DNA of 13,556 bases from Desulfuromonas sp. (GCA_002869605.1 PKUI01000059.1:1-13556); one strand, 5' to 3'. Positions 1-7,469 are shown, counted from the first letter of the stretch. Program-made: numbers and translations. The notes: a model not told the origin generated them from the sequence alone.

Positions 1-1
1 A

Positions 2-109
2 CAGGTCTACGATCTGGCGCTGCTCGCCCACCGCGGCTTCGACCGCGAACAGATGGAAGCCTTCCTGGAACGCAGCAACCGGATTCTTGAGATGCTGGGC
101 AAAGAGTAA
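2..109 (+). CDS. 3' end of a gene entering from the left edge; possibly chaperone HtpG C-terminus
   Basis: Only the last 35 codons and a TAA stop (107-109) lie in the window, so the 5' part is missing. The visible peptide begins QVYDLALLAHRGFDRE and ends RSNRILEMLGKE. It is predicted helical. Its pattern (LALLA, then F-x-x-R-x-N-x-x-L close to the end) resembles the extreme C-terminus of bacterial Hsp90/HtpG, where a similar ALLAERG...F..R.N.LL stretch forms part of the dimerisation domain. The match is short and made from memory, so the identity is tentative. The frame itself is well supported: it is open from the edge, has GC-rich third positions, and is followed by an intrinsic terminator about 110 bases downstream. 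Confidence 0.55.
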   Translation, partial: QVYDLALLAHRGFDREQMEAFLERSNRILEMLGKE

Positions 110-220
110 TTTATTAACCGTTTCGCATCAGAAACCCATGCAGGGCCAACCATCTGCGACAATATCTTGTCATGAAAATACTTGGAGTACTTCACTGCTC
201 AAAAATTTCATCTATTATGT

Positions 221-250
221 AAAGGCCGCCCGCTTCGGGCGGCCTTTTTT
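221..250 (+). terminator. Rho-independent terminator after the left-edge gene
   Basis: A perfect 12-bp inverted repeat, AAAGGCCGCCCG (221-232) and CGGGCGGCCTTT (236-247), surrounds a 3-base loop and runs into six T residues (245-250). The stem is very GC-rich and the T-run follows on the plus strand, so it should end transcription of the gene stopping at 109. The 111 bases between that stop and the hairpin contain no convincing gene. Confidence 0.9.
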
Positions 251-424
251 CGGCATACTTTCCAGCCTCTCTACCTTCCCCCTGTACCGCTCCCCTATAA
301 CATCTGGGTCGTCAGCTTCGAAATATTCTCCAATTAGCCACGTAGTCAGCAGACCTTAACGCGAAGCGTTCGAATATCTGCTAAAATCGTCTCTATCAAT
401 CCCTCCAAGCATACGGAGTCTGAC
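251..424. other. Intergenic spacer with small inverted repeats before the CDGSH gene
   Basis: Together with 110-220 this is a gap of about 315 bases without a credible gene. It holds the terminator at 221-250 and two overlapping short inverted repeats: AACGC-GAA-GCGTT (358-370) and CGAA-GCG-TTCG (362-372). A -10-like TAAAAT lies at 382-387, but no good -35 box is found 16-18 bases upstream, so I do not call a promoter. The Shine-Dalgarno CGGAG (414-418) of the next gene closes the stretch. Confidence 0.4.
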
Positions 425-679
425 ATGAGCGACAAAACCAACACCAGTGCCTGCATGCCGATCGCCATAACACTTGACCCCGGAACCTACTTCCGCTGTA
501 CCTGCGGACGCTCCGAAAACCTTCCCTTTTGTGACGGAAGTCATCGCAGTGGAGACACTCCTCCACTGCTCTTCACGCTTAAAAAACGCCAAAAAGTCTA
601 CTTGTGCAGCTGTGGCAAATCGAACACGCAACCGCTATGTGATGAAAGCTGCGGCGTAAAGCTGGATCGCTCAATCTAA
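425..679 (+). CDS. Tandem CDGSH-type iron-sulfur protein with an altered second site
   Basis: A small soluble protein of 84 residues with two CDGSH (mitoNEET-type) cluster motifs. The first is canonical: C25-T-C27, a Ser at 30, P34, then C36-D-G-S-H40, which should bind a [2Fe-2S] cluster with three Cys and one His. The second has C61-S-C63, S66, P70 and C72-D-E-S-C76, so the usual His ligand is Cys76 and the usual Gly is Glu74. Dual-motif bacterial CDGSH proteins of about 80 residues are a known group, generally thought to act in electron transfer or cluster handling; the precise role here is unknown. The ATG is preceded by CGGAG (414-418) at a 6-base spacing. It stands alone, 87 bases before the next gene, with no clear terminator behind it. 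Confidence 0.9.
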   Translation: MSDKTNTSACMPIAITLDPGTYFRCTCGRSENLPFCDGSHRSGDTPPLLFTLKKRQKVYLCSCGKSNTQPLCDESCGVKLDRSI

Positions 680-766
680 AACGAACAGATACAACTCATC
701 TTCATGGCACGACAATTGCTCACAATCCTACACAACCGATTAACGCCCAACCTGTGAAGGTCTGTC

Positions 767-3505
767 ATGTCATCTTCTGTGCTCCAGCTCTCATGTCCTC
801 ATTGCGGTCTCAGTAAACAAGTTCCGACAGATAAAATCCCTGCAGGGATAAAACGGGTTAAGTGCCCGAAATGCAAGCAGGCCTTCGCCCTCCCCGCTCA
901 GAGTGAACCCGCGTCTCAACCGCAACCGGCTGTGCCTCCCTCAGCGGCTTTACAGCAGAGAGCACCACTTCCTACAGATAAACCTCCTTCAACCACTGCA
1001 GCTTCAGTTCAAGCAGAACCACAGCCGGTCAGCAAACAGCGGCTTATCACCATCACATGTCCTCACTGCAAGGTATCCCGCAGCGTTAACAGAGACAAAA
1101 TCCCGGCACGCCCAGTGACCCTGCAATGCCACCAGTGCCAGCAGCGCTTCGACTTCGACATCCGAACAACTGCGCCACAGCCATCCGCTTTACCAGCACA
1201 AACGACCAATCCGGAGATGTTGCCCCCCACTCCTCCAACGCAACCAACCCCGGCGGAAAAACCCGCATCTGCTCAACCTGAAGCACCTGCCGAAACGGCG
1301 CGGACCCATCTATCCGACATTCCGGAGCTCTTTTCGCGCAGTTTCGCCGTCTTCAAGCGCCGCATCCTGACCCTGATCGGCATCAACCTGCTCGCCATGG
1401 TGCTGACCTTCGCCGCCTATTTCCTACTCGGCGCGGCCATCGATGCGCTGCAAAACATGTTCGGACAAAACCCCGTGGTTCTGACCCTCGCATCGGCGGT
1501 TTCGATTGGCCTGTCGCTGCTGATGCTGACTGCCCTTGGCGGCGCAATCACCATGGCGATTGTTGACGAGGACCTCGGAGTCCGCCCGGCCCTGGGTCTC
1601 GGCATTCAGCGCTTCGCCTCTTTTTTATGGGTCTTTGTGCTACTCGGGTTCATCATCAGTGGCGGCTACCTGGCGTTCTTCATCCCGGGCGTTGTCTTCA
1701 CCGTCTGGTTCATTTTTGCGCAGTTCATCCTTGCCGAAGAGGATCTTCGCGGCATGGAGGCGCTGCTCAAAAGCCGCTCCTATGTCGAGGGGCACTTCTG
1801 GGGTATTTTAGGACGCCTCGCAGTCATCGCTGTCGCCAGCGGCCTGCTCACCTCGATCCCCCTGCTCGGGATCCTGTTCGCCCTGTTCGCCGGACCATTC
1901 ACCCTCATTTACTACCACGAAGTCTACTGCGACCTGGTTGCAATCAAGCAGCAGGTTTCCTACACCTCCTCGCGCAAGGAAAAATCAAAATGGCTGCTCG
2001 CCGGCGCGTCGGGCTACCTGATTGTGCTCCTCGGTGGCATCCTACTGCTCGGACCTGCTTTACTGCAGGGGCTTGCAACCTTCGGCGCTCACGATTTGAA
2101 TCCTTTTGAGCAGGAAACCTCAGCCCCCGGCGAGGGCTGGTTAAGCAGTGACGCCTACCTCGACCTACCGAAAACGCAGTACGTGACCCACGAACCGATT
2201 ACCGTCAACGTCGTAGCCCCCGCCAACCTTCCTGCGGATGCCTGGGTCGGTATCGTTCCTTCCTATGTCCCCCATGGAGACGAAGTCCGCAACGACCAGC
2301 ACAACCTGAGCTATCAGTACCTCAACGGGGAAATTCTGACCTCGATGCAATTTTACGCCCCCGCGGTCCCTGGCGACTATGACCTACGTCTGAACGATAG
2401 CGACAACAACGGCCGGGAACTCACCTCGACTACCTTTACCGTTGTCCTGCCTTACGACGACAATTCCCCAGCAGCCACCAGTGCTCAACTCATCCTCGCG
2501 CGAACCAGTTTCGTTCCCGGAGCTAAGGTCGTGGTAATCTTCACCGCTCCTGAGGATCTGCAGACAGATGCCTGGGTCGGTATCGTCCCGACCCAGATTG
2601 CCCACGGCGATGAAGCCCTCAACGATCAGTACGACCTCAGCTATCAGTACCTCAACGGCCAGACGACCGGCACCCTGACGTTCACGGCACCCAACTCTTC
2701 CGGTCAATACGACCTGCGCATGCACGACACCGACAGTTCGGGCCGTGAAATCGCCTCTGTCACCTTCACCGTTGGCGCATCCTCGCCGCAACAGAGTCTT
2801 GGTGCTGATGGCCCGGAACACCTCTCCATCGACCGTAGCTACTTCCAGGCGGGGGACACCATCCCGCTCTATTTCTCCGGCATCACCTCGCCCGCCAATC
2901 AGGACTGGATCAGCATCTACAGGGTCGGCGACGACAACCGCAACTACGGCCAGTACTTTTATCTCCAGGGTCAGTCCAGTGGCACCCTGAAGTTCACCGC
3001 CCCCGAGCAACCCGGAGAGTACGAATTCCGCATGTTTCTTAACTGGCCGGACGGCGACTACCAGGATGTCGCCCGCAGTGCCATGTTCTCCATCGGTTCC
3101 GAGCCCCCAGAACCACGTAGTTTCACTCCAGAAAACTCCAGTGTGGAGAACAAACTGTACCCATCCACGGTCCTGGTACCACGCACCGGCGAGAACCCGG
3201 AGCAGCTGATGGTCTACATCTACGCCATCAACTACCTCGGTGCCGTAAAGTTCAACGGCTCGGAACTTTACCCGATAAAGGGCGAACAGGACATGAACTA
3301 CAACTACTCAGGCACCATCGACCTGGTTCCCGGCAGCAACCGCTTTGACGTTAACTACAAGGCACTGCCAGATTCATGGATGAACAAGCTTGAACTCAAG
3401 GTTTACCGTCACGACTGGGAGAGCGGCGATGAGGAGGTCTTTGCCGAGTGGCGTCTGGACGATGAGGGCGGGCTGGCCCAATACGAAATCATTTTCGGCA
3501 ACTAG
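767..3505 (+). CDS. Zinc-ribbon, polytopic membrane protein with repeated beta-sandwich extracytoplasmic domains
   Basis: A 912-residue protein of unknown function with unusual architecture. Two MJ0042-like zinc ribbons are visible: C10-x2-C13 with C33-x2-C36, and C98-x2-C101 with C121-x2-C124. They are separated and followed by Pro/Gln/Ala-rich linkers. Residues about 185-395 form several hydrophobic segments resembling integral-membrane domains of the GPDPase_memb/YciC kind (a loose resemblance). A further segment spans about 409-435. The rest should lie outside the cytoplasm: two closely similar modules (about 465-560 and 575-670), a divergent third (about 686-777) and a distinct C-terminal domain (about 798-912). 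The modules carry D-A-W-V-G-I-V-P, SYQYLNG and PG.YDLR signatures, recalling SKICH-like or Ig-like folds. The ATG has GAAGG (756-760) six bases upstream. Zinc-ribbon sensing coupled to an exported binding region is an inference only. Confidence 0.85.
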   Translation: MSSSVLQLSCPHCGLSKQVPTDKIPAGIKRVKCPKCKQAFALPAQSEPASQPQPAVPPSAALQQRAPLPTDKPPSTTAASVQAEPQPVSKQRLITITCPHCKVSRSVNRDKIPARPVTLQCHQCQQRFDFDIRTTAPQPSALPAQTTNPEMLPPTPPTQPTPAEKPASAQPEAPAETARTHLSDIPELFSRSFAVFKRRILTLIGINLLAMVLTFAAYFLLGAAIDALQNMFGQNPVVLTLASAVSIGLSLLMLTALGGAITMAIVDEDLGVRPALGLGIQRFASFLWVFVLLGFIISGGYLAFFIPGVVFTVWFIFAQFILAEEDLRGMEALLKSRSYVEGHFWGILGRLAVIAVASGLLTSIPLLGILFALFAGPFTLIYYHEVYCDLVAIKQQVSYTSSRKEKSKWLLAGASGYLIVLLGGILLLGPALLQGLATFGAHDLNPFEQETSAPGEGWLSSDAYLDLPKTQYVTHEPITVNVVAPANLPADAWVGIVPSYVPHGDEVRNDQHNLSYQYLNGEILTSMQFYAPAVPGDYDLRLNDSDNNGRELTSTTFTVVLPYDDNSPAATSAQLILARTSFVPGAKVVVIFTAPEDLQTDAWVGIVPTQIAHGDEALNDQYDLSYQYLNGQTTGTLTFTAPNSSGQYDLRMHDTDSSGREIASVTFTVGASSPQQSLGADGPEHLSIDRSYFQAGDTIPLYFSGITSPANQDWISIYRVGDDNRNYGQYFYLQGQSSGTLKFTAPEQPGEYEFRMFLNWPDGDYQDVARSAMFSIGSEPPEPRSFTPENSSVENKLYPSTVLVPRTGENPEQLMVYIYAINYLGAVKFNGSELYPIKGEQDMNYNYSGTIDLVPGSNRFDVNYKALPDSWMNKLELKVYRHDWESGDEEVFAEWRLDDEGGLAQYEIIFGN
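2159..2779 (+). repeat. Intragenic tandem duplication of a ~110-codon module
   Basis: Two copies of a beta-rich module sit exactly 330 bases apart. Stretches of at least 20 identical bases occur at 2237-2256 versus 2567-2586 (DAWVGIV region) and at 2309-2328 versus 2639-2658 (SYQYLNG region). Both pairs have the same offset, so the unit is 110 codons. The DNA-level identity suggests a fairly recent duplication or ongoing gene conversion. A third, more divergent copy follows at about 2822-3097 and shares only the protein pattern. Confidence 0.85.
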
Positions 3506-3712
3506 CCCAAGACCTGTAGACTACACGGTAATCTTAGCACTTTGTCTTACCACAGAGAGCACGAAGAAGAGCTTGAGTTCAAACAAAGTTTGAAGTTCGG
3601 TGCCACCTGACAGCCCCTTTTCCTGTGCAAGCGCTCTTGATTTCCATCTTGATACGTGGCATTTTTAGTGGCCTTCAGGGCACTACATCATTACGTATTC
3701 GGAACTTCTATC
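3506..3712. other. Intergenic region upstream of plsY, with a short hairpin
   Basis: A 207-base gap with no credible gene. It contains a perfect inverted repeat TTCAAAC-AAA-GTTTGAA (3578-3594) that lacks a following T-run, so it is not an obvious terminator. No promoter with both boxes in good agreement is visible. An in-frame GTG at 3656 could extend plsY by 19 residues, but the added peptide does not fit the family's N-terminus. Confidence 0.4.
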
Positions 3713-4306
3713 ATGACGAATTTACATTTCGTGCTTCTTTTATGCGCCGCCTACCTGGTCGGCGCGATCCCTACCGGTGTGGTCCTGACCCGGTTGATCG
3801 GCGCCGACGATGTCCGCAAGAGCGGCAGCGGCAACATCGGCGCAACCAACGTCTACCGCGTCGCAGGTCGTGCAGTAGGGGTCGCCACGCTGCTCTGTGA
3901 CATCCTCAAGGGGGTGTTGCCAGTGATCGTCGCCACCAAGCTGAACGGCTCGCCCACCCAGATCGCCAGCATCGCCATTATCGCGTTCCTCGGTCATTGC
4001 TATCCGGTTTACCTCGGGTTTCGCGGTGGCAAAGGAGTGGCTACGGCCCTCGGCATCTTTATGGTGCTCTCGCCGCAGGGGGTTGTTCTCGCCGCGGCCC
4101 TGTTCGTCCTGCTGGTCTGGAAATTCCGTTACATCTCTTTCGGTTCTGTCAGCGCCGCAGCTTCGATTCCTTTTCTGGTCTATGCTTTCGAGCGCCAGCT
4201 CCCCCTGACTCTGGCCTCCCTGCTGATAGCCGGCATGGTCATCTGGCGCCACCGCAGCAACATCCAGCGCCTGATCAACGGAACCGAGAACCGCTTCAAA
4301 CTCTGA
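3713..4306 (+). CDS. plsY: Acyl-phosphate:glycerol-3-phosphate acyltransferase PlsY
   Basis: PlsY transfers an acyl group from acyl-phosphate to glycerol-3-phosphate in the inner membrane, making lysophosphatidic acid, the first step of phospholipid synthesis in most bacteria. The protein has 197 residues, normal for the family, and is almost entirely hydrophobic helices. All three family motifs are present: S37-G-S-G-N-I-G-A-T-N46 (motif 1), the Gly-rich GFRGGKGVATALG (motif 2), and the C-terminal HRSNIQRLINGTENRF (motif 3). I chose the ATG at 3713 because it gives the typical short hydrophobic start leading to AAYLVGAIPTG; GGAA at 3701-3704 is a weak ribosome site. An upstream GTG at 3656 is less likely. 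mltG follows after 68 bases but has its own promoter. PlsY normally works with PlsX, which is not in this window. Confidence 0.95.
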   Translation: MTNLHFVLLLCAAYLVGAIPTGVVLTRLIGADDVRKSGSGNIGATNVYRVAGRAVGVATLLCDILKGVLPVIVATKLNGSPTQIASIAIIAFLGHCYPVYLGFRGGKGVATALGIFMVLSPQGVVLAAALFVLLVWKFRYISFGSVSAAASIPFLVYAFERQLPLTLASLLIAGMVIWRHRSNIQRLINGTENRFKL

Positions 4307-4312
4307 TGGACC

Positions 4313-4341
4313 TTGACAGAGCTCCTCAATCCTCCTAAAAT
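4313..4341 (+). promoter_or_regulatory. Near-consensus sigma70 promoter for mltG and the downstream regulator
   Basis: A perfect -35 box TTGACA (4313-4318) and a 5-of-6 -10 box TAAAAT (4336-4341) are separated by exactly 17 bases. Transcription would begin near 4348, about 27 bases before the mltG ATG. It begins only a few bases after the plsY stop, so mltG need not depend on plsY transcription. Confidence 0.75.
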
Positions 4342-4353
4342 TACCGGTATTTT
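4337..4353. promoter_or_regulatory. AT-flanked palindrome at the mltG transcription start; possible operator
   Basis: AAAATTACCGGTATTTT is a near-perfect dyad around ACCGGT, with one extra T on the left side. It overlaps the -10 box and the expected start point of the mltG promoter. That position would suit repressor binding, but the protein is unknown and chance occurrence is possible. Confidence 0.3.
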
Positions 4354-4374
4354 AACCCCTTACAGCGACTCATC

Positions 4375-5385
4375 ATGTCTTTATTCAAACCTTGGTGGCG
4401 GCTTGCGCTCCTGCTGACGATTGCCGGTCTACTTGTTGCGGCAACCCTGGCCGCACCCTACGTAACTTTTGTTTCGTCCGCCGTCACACCGCCACAGGAG
4501 CAGCTCGTTATCGTCGCTCCAGGCTCGTCGTTTGCCACGGTGTCAAAGCAGCTTCGTGCAGCCGGCGTGGTGACCGATACGCGCTATTTCGGCTGGCTCG
4601 CCAGGTGGAAAGAGGCTGCCGGACGTATTCGCAGCGGCGACTATATGTTCCGCAGCGCCGCCACTCCCGGTGAGATCCTCGACCGCCTGGTCAAGGGAGA
4701 TGTTTACCAGTATCCACTGACAATCCCCGAAGGGCTGACCCTCGAGGAAATCGCGGCGCGGATCGAAGCGAAGCAACTCGGTAACGCCGAGCGTTTTCTC
4801 GCTGCAGCACATAACCCGGAACTGCTCAAGGCGCTGGGGATCGAGGACGGCTCGGCGGAAGGCTACCTGTTCCCCGAAACCTACCTGATCCCCAAGGGGT
4901 ACGGAGAAAAACGCCTGGTACGGCGCATGGTGGCCGAATTCCGTAAGCGTCTCCCCGCAGACTTTGCTGAGGCGGCGAAAAAGTACAATATGACTTTGCA
5001 CGAGCTGGTTACGCTTGCTTCGATCATCCAGAAGGAGGTCGCCCGCATCGACGAGATGCCCCTCGTTTCCGCGGTTTTTCACAACCGCCTGCGCATCGGT
5101 ATGCGTCTGCAATCGTGCCCGACAGTGATTTATGGTCTTGACGAGTTTGACGGCAACCTCACGCGCAAACACCTTGAGACCTACACCTCCTACAACACTT
5201 ATCGTTTCGGGGGATTACCGCCCGGGCCGATCAGCAACCCGGGCACCAATGCTCTGGCTGCGGCGGCCAATCCGGCCGAGGTCAAGTATCTCTACTTCGT
5301 GGCGCGCGGTGACGGCAGTCATGCTTATTCGACCAACCTGCGTGACCACAATGCTGCGGTTCGCCGCTACCAGTTGAAACGATAG
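4375..5385 (+). CDS. mltG: Endolytic peptidoglycan transglycosylase MltG
   Basis: MltG (YceG family) is an inner-membrane lytic transglycosylase that cuts nascent glycan strands and so sets their length during wall growth. The 336-residue protein has a short cytoplasmic start (MSLFKPWWR), one membrane anchor (about residues 10-30), a LysM-like region (VAPGSSFATVSKQLRAAGVV) and the YceG catalytic domain. Family hallmarks include EGYLFPETY, LASIIQKEVA, HNRLRIGMRLQSCPTVIYG, YNTYRFGGLPPGPISNPG and YLYFVA. Glu221, in QKE, matches the catalytic Glu218 of the Escherichia coli enzyme. The Glu two positions earlier in E. coli (EKE) is Gln219 here. There is no strong Shine-Dalgarno, but the ATG gives the expected anchor. 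The response-regulator gene begins 30 bases downstream, implying co-transcription from the promoter at 4313-4341. Confidence 0.96.
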   Translation: MSLFKPWWRLALLLTIAGLLVAATLAAPYVTFVSSAVTPPQEQLVIVAPGSSFATVSKQLRAAGVVTDTRYFGWLARWKEAAGRIRSGDYMFRSAATPGEILDRLVKGDVYQYPLTIPEGLTLEEIAARIEAKQLGNAERFLAAAHNPELLKALGIEDGSAEGYLFPETYLIPKGYGEKRLVRRMVAEFRKRLPADFAEAAKKYNMTLHELVTLASIIQKEVARIDEMPLVSAVFHNRLRIGMRLQSCPTVIYGLDEFDGNLTRKHLETYTSYNTYRFGGLPPGPISNPGTNALAAAANPAEVKYLYFVARGDGSHAYSTNLRDHNAAVRRYQLKR

Positions 5386-5415
5386 ACCGGACGATCAACT
5401 TACTACGGAGAATGC

Positions 5416-7392
5416 ATGGCGCGAATCCTCATCGCTGAAGACCACGAGCCGTTCGCCAAGCTGCTGATCAAGCTGCTGTCCCGTCACGGCTACGAGACCA
5501 GTCATGCCCCCGACGGGGTCTCTGCCCTGACCGCCATCGCGACGTCACCTCCGGATCTACTGCTGCTCGACCTGCGCTTGCCCAAGCTTTCCGGCATCGA
5601 CCTGCTCAAAAAGCTTCGTGCTTCCGACAAGACCCGCCAACTTCCGGTCGTCATTCTCACCGGGGCCTTCAAGGGTGAAAAATATGCGCAAGGGGCCAAG
5701 CGTCTCGGCGTTCATCACTTTCTCGAAAAGCCCTCGAGTTCTGAACAGCTTCTGGGTGCCATTCAAGCCTCGCTAGGCACCCCAGTATCAGCCGCCGTTA
5801 CGCCCACCGCATCCAAACCTCGCCCCTTCGTGTCCTGGTTGCAGCAGGCCTTTCTGGCCCCCTTTTCCGGCCTGATGACGCTCAAACAACAGGACCGGTC
5901 CCATCGCCTGCTGTTCCTCCAGGGGATACCGCTGGCCCTGCAACCAGGCTTTACCCGCAGCGACCTGGGCGAGCACCTGCACAAGAAGGGCCTCGTCACC
6001 AAGGAAGAATACGACTACTACCGTAACCATGGTGACGACCGCCACGATCTGCTGGTGCGCATGGGCTGCTTCGACTACCCGCAGCTGCTCCAGGAGAAAC
6101 TCGTGTTTCTGACCGAGCAACTCAGCCACGCTTTTACCCTCGGCGATTTCCAGGCCGAGATGCAGTCGCTGTCGAGACTGCCGTTGATGCAGCCGTCACT
6201 GGTCAACGTCCCACAGCTCATCCTGCACGGCTTTCACCAGCAATCCCGCAAAGAGATCCCGACACCGCTGCTTGATCAGTACATCGCGCCTAACACCGAT
6301 TACTTCCGCTTTATCAACTTCTTTGCGCCGAACCTGGGTGAAAAGGATTTCCTCAAGTCGATCAACGGGCAGCGCACCGTCAAGGAGTGCATCCCCGAAG
6401 GGGAATACGTCGGCGCGATCCTGCAGACACTGCGCGCGCTGAACATGGTTCAACTCGCGACACAGCCACTTACACCGGCCGAGCCCGGTGACATGCCACT
6501 ACGCGTCCTGTTTGCCGACTACGAAGAGGATGATCTTCTCGATTCCGACACCACGGTCAACTTCGACGACCTGGTCGGCGACGCGGATTTTGACCTCGAC
6601 CTGCGCCCCGATGCACCTACCGGGCAGGAGAGCGCTCCTCAAACCGCAACGTCCAGCGCCGCTGGCGAAGAAGACCTGGCTGCCAAGGTACGCCGTACCC
6701 ATGGCGAACTCAAAGGCAAGGACTACTATGCGGTCTTCGGCATGAAGTCCGGCGACTTCTCCATCGACAGGCTCAAGGAACGTTATTTCGAGCTCACCAA
6801 GCAGTTCGGCCCCGAGGTACTGATGCAGCTGTATGGCGAGGAATCCTCGCTGGTTCAGGAGATTCTCTCCACCGTTACCAACGCCTACAACACCCTCTCC
6901 GACGTGGTTAAAAAAGAGCGCTACGACGAGATGCTCGGCTCAGAGAATATCGGCCTCGGCCGCGAAGGGGACGACGTCTTTCAAGCCCAGGTCCAGTTCC
7001 AGTCGGGCAAGGTATTCCTCGACATGGAGGAATGGGACAGCGCCGAAAAAGCCCTCACCGATGCCCACAGCGCCGACCCGCAAAACGGCGAGTACCTCGC
7101 CAACCTGGCCTGGTCGATCTACCGCAACCCACGCAACCAGCAGAGTCGTGCCGCCATGGACAAGTCCCGCCAGATGCTCAACAAGTCGCTGGCACTGCAA
7201 AAAACCGCCGACGGTTTTGCCTACAAGGGGTGGATGCTGTTCGAAAATGGTCAGGATGCCATCGCCGAAGCGGAGTTCAACAAGGCCCTCAAGATCAATG
7301 CCCGCAGTACTCTTGCACGCCGTGGCCTGCGCCAGATCCAGGAAAAACGGGAAGCCGACAAGAAGGGCCTGTTCCGCAAGATGTTCAGTTAA
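5416..7392 (+). CDS. Response regulator: receiver + PATAN-like + J-like domain + TPRs
   Basis: A 658-residue signalling protein without a recognisable DNA-binding domain. Residues 1-120 form a receiver with all key residues: E8/D9, phospho-acceptor D52, T82 and K105. Residues about 140-360 resemble the PATAN/DUF4388 region common in delta-proteobacterial regulators (FSGLMTLKQ, LLFLQGIPLAL). An acidic, flexible stretch follows (about 365-425). Residues about 430-515 look like a J domain (DYYAVFGM, NAYNTLSD, KERYDEML), but the HPD tripeptide is replaced by G465-P-E467, so stimulation of DnaK is doubtful. The C-terminus (about 519-645) carries TPR-like helices (YLANLAWSIYRNP, FAYKGWMLFENGQ). ACGGAG (5405-5410) precedes the ATG by 5 bases. 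It likely acts by protein-protein contacts; the cognate kinase is not in the window. Coupling to mltG suggests, but does not show, an envelope-related role. Confidence 0.88.
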   Translation: MARILIAEDHEPFAKLLIKLLSRHGYETSHAPDGVSALTAIATSPPDLLLLDLRLPKLSGIDLLKKLRASDKTRQLPVVILTGAFKGEKYAQGAKRLGVHHFLEKPSSSEQLLGAIQASLGTPVSAAVTPTASKPRPFVSWLQQAFLAPFSGLMTLKQQDRSHRLLFLQGIPLALQPGFTRSDLGEHLHKKGLVTKEEYDYYRNHGDDRHDLLVRMGCFDYPQLLQEKLVFLTEQLSHAFTLGDFQAEMQSLSRLPLMQPSLVNVPQLILHGFHQQSRKEIPTPLLDQYIAPNTDYFRFINFFAPNLGEKDFLKSINGQRTVKECIPEGEYVGAILQTLRALNMVQLATQPLTPAEPGDMPLRVLFADYEEDDLLDSDTTVNFDDLVGDADFDLDLRPDAPTGQESAPQTATSSAAGEEDLAAKVRRTHGELKGKDYYAVFGMKSGDFSIDRLKERYFELTKQFGPEVLMQLYGEESSLVQEILSTVTNAYNTLSDVVKKERYDEMLGSENIGLGREGDDVFQAQVQFQSGKVFLDMEEWDSAEKALTDAHSADPQNGEYLANLAWSIYRNPRNQQSRAAMDKSRQMLNKSLALQKTADGFAYKGWMLFENGQDAIAEAEFNKALKINARSTLARRGLRQIQEKREADKKGLFRKMFS

Positions 7393-7469
7393 AGGATATG
7401 GTCTCGCTCATCAGCGTTTATAGAATACACGATTAGCGGTCCGCACAAACCGTACCCTAATACCAAAAC

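Noticed and set aside
168..218. TTGTCA and TATTAT as a promoter
   Set aside because: The two boxes are about 39 bases apart, far from the 16-18 needed, and point into the terminator at 221-250.
87..359. 90-codon plus-strand frame crossing the terminator
   Set aside because: It overlaps the end of the left-edge gene, runs through the terminator hairpin, and has no ribosome site or recognisable protein features.
2384..3010. 208-codon minus-strand frame inside the zinc-ribbon membrane protein gene
   Set aside because: It lies within the duplicated module and merely reflects the reverse complement of the coding repeat.
3578..3594. Hairpin TTCAAAC-AAA-GTTTGAA as a terminator after the large membrane-protein gene
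   Set aside because: The stem is AT-rich and no T-run follows on either strand close enough for an intrinsic terminator.
3656..3712. GTG-initiated N-terminal extension of plsY
   Set aside because: The additional 19 residues do not match the family, and the ATG at 3713 gives the standard N-terminus.
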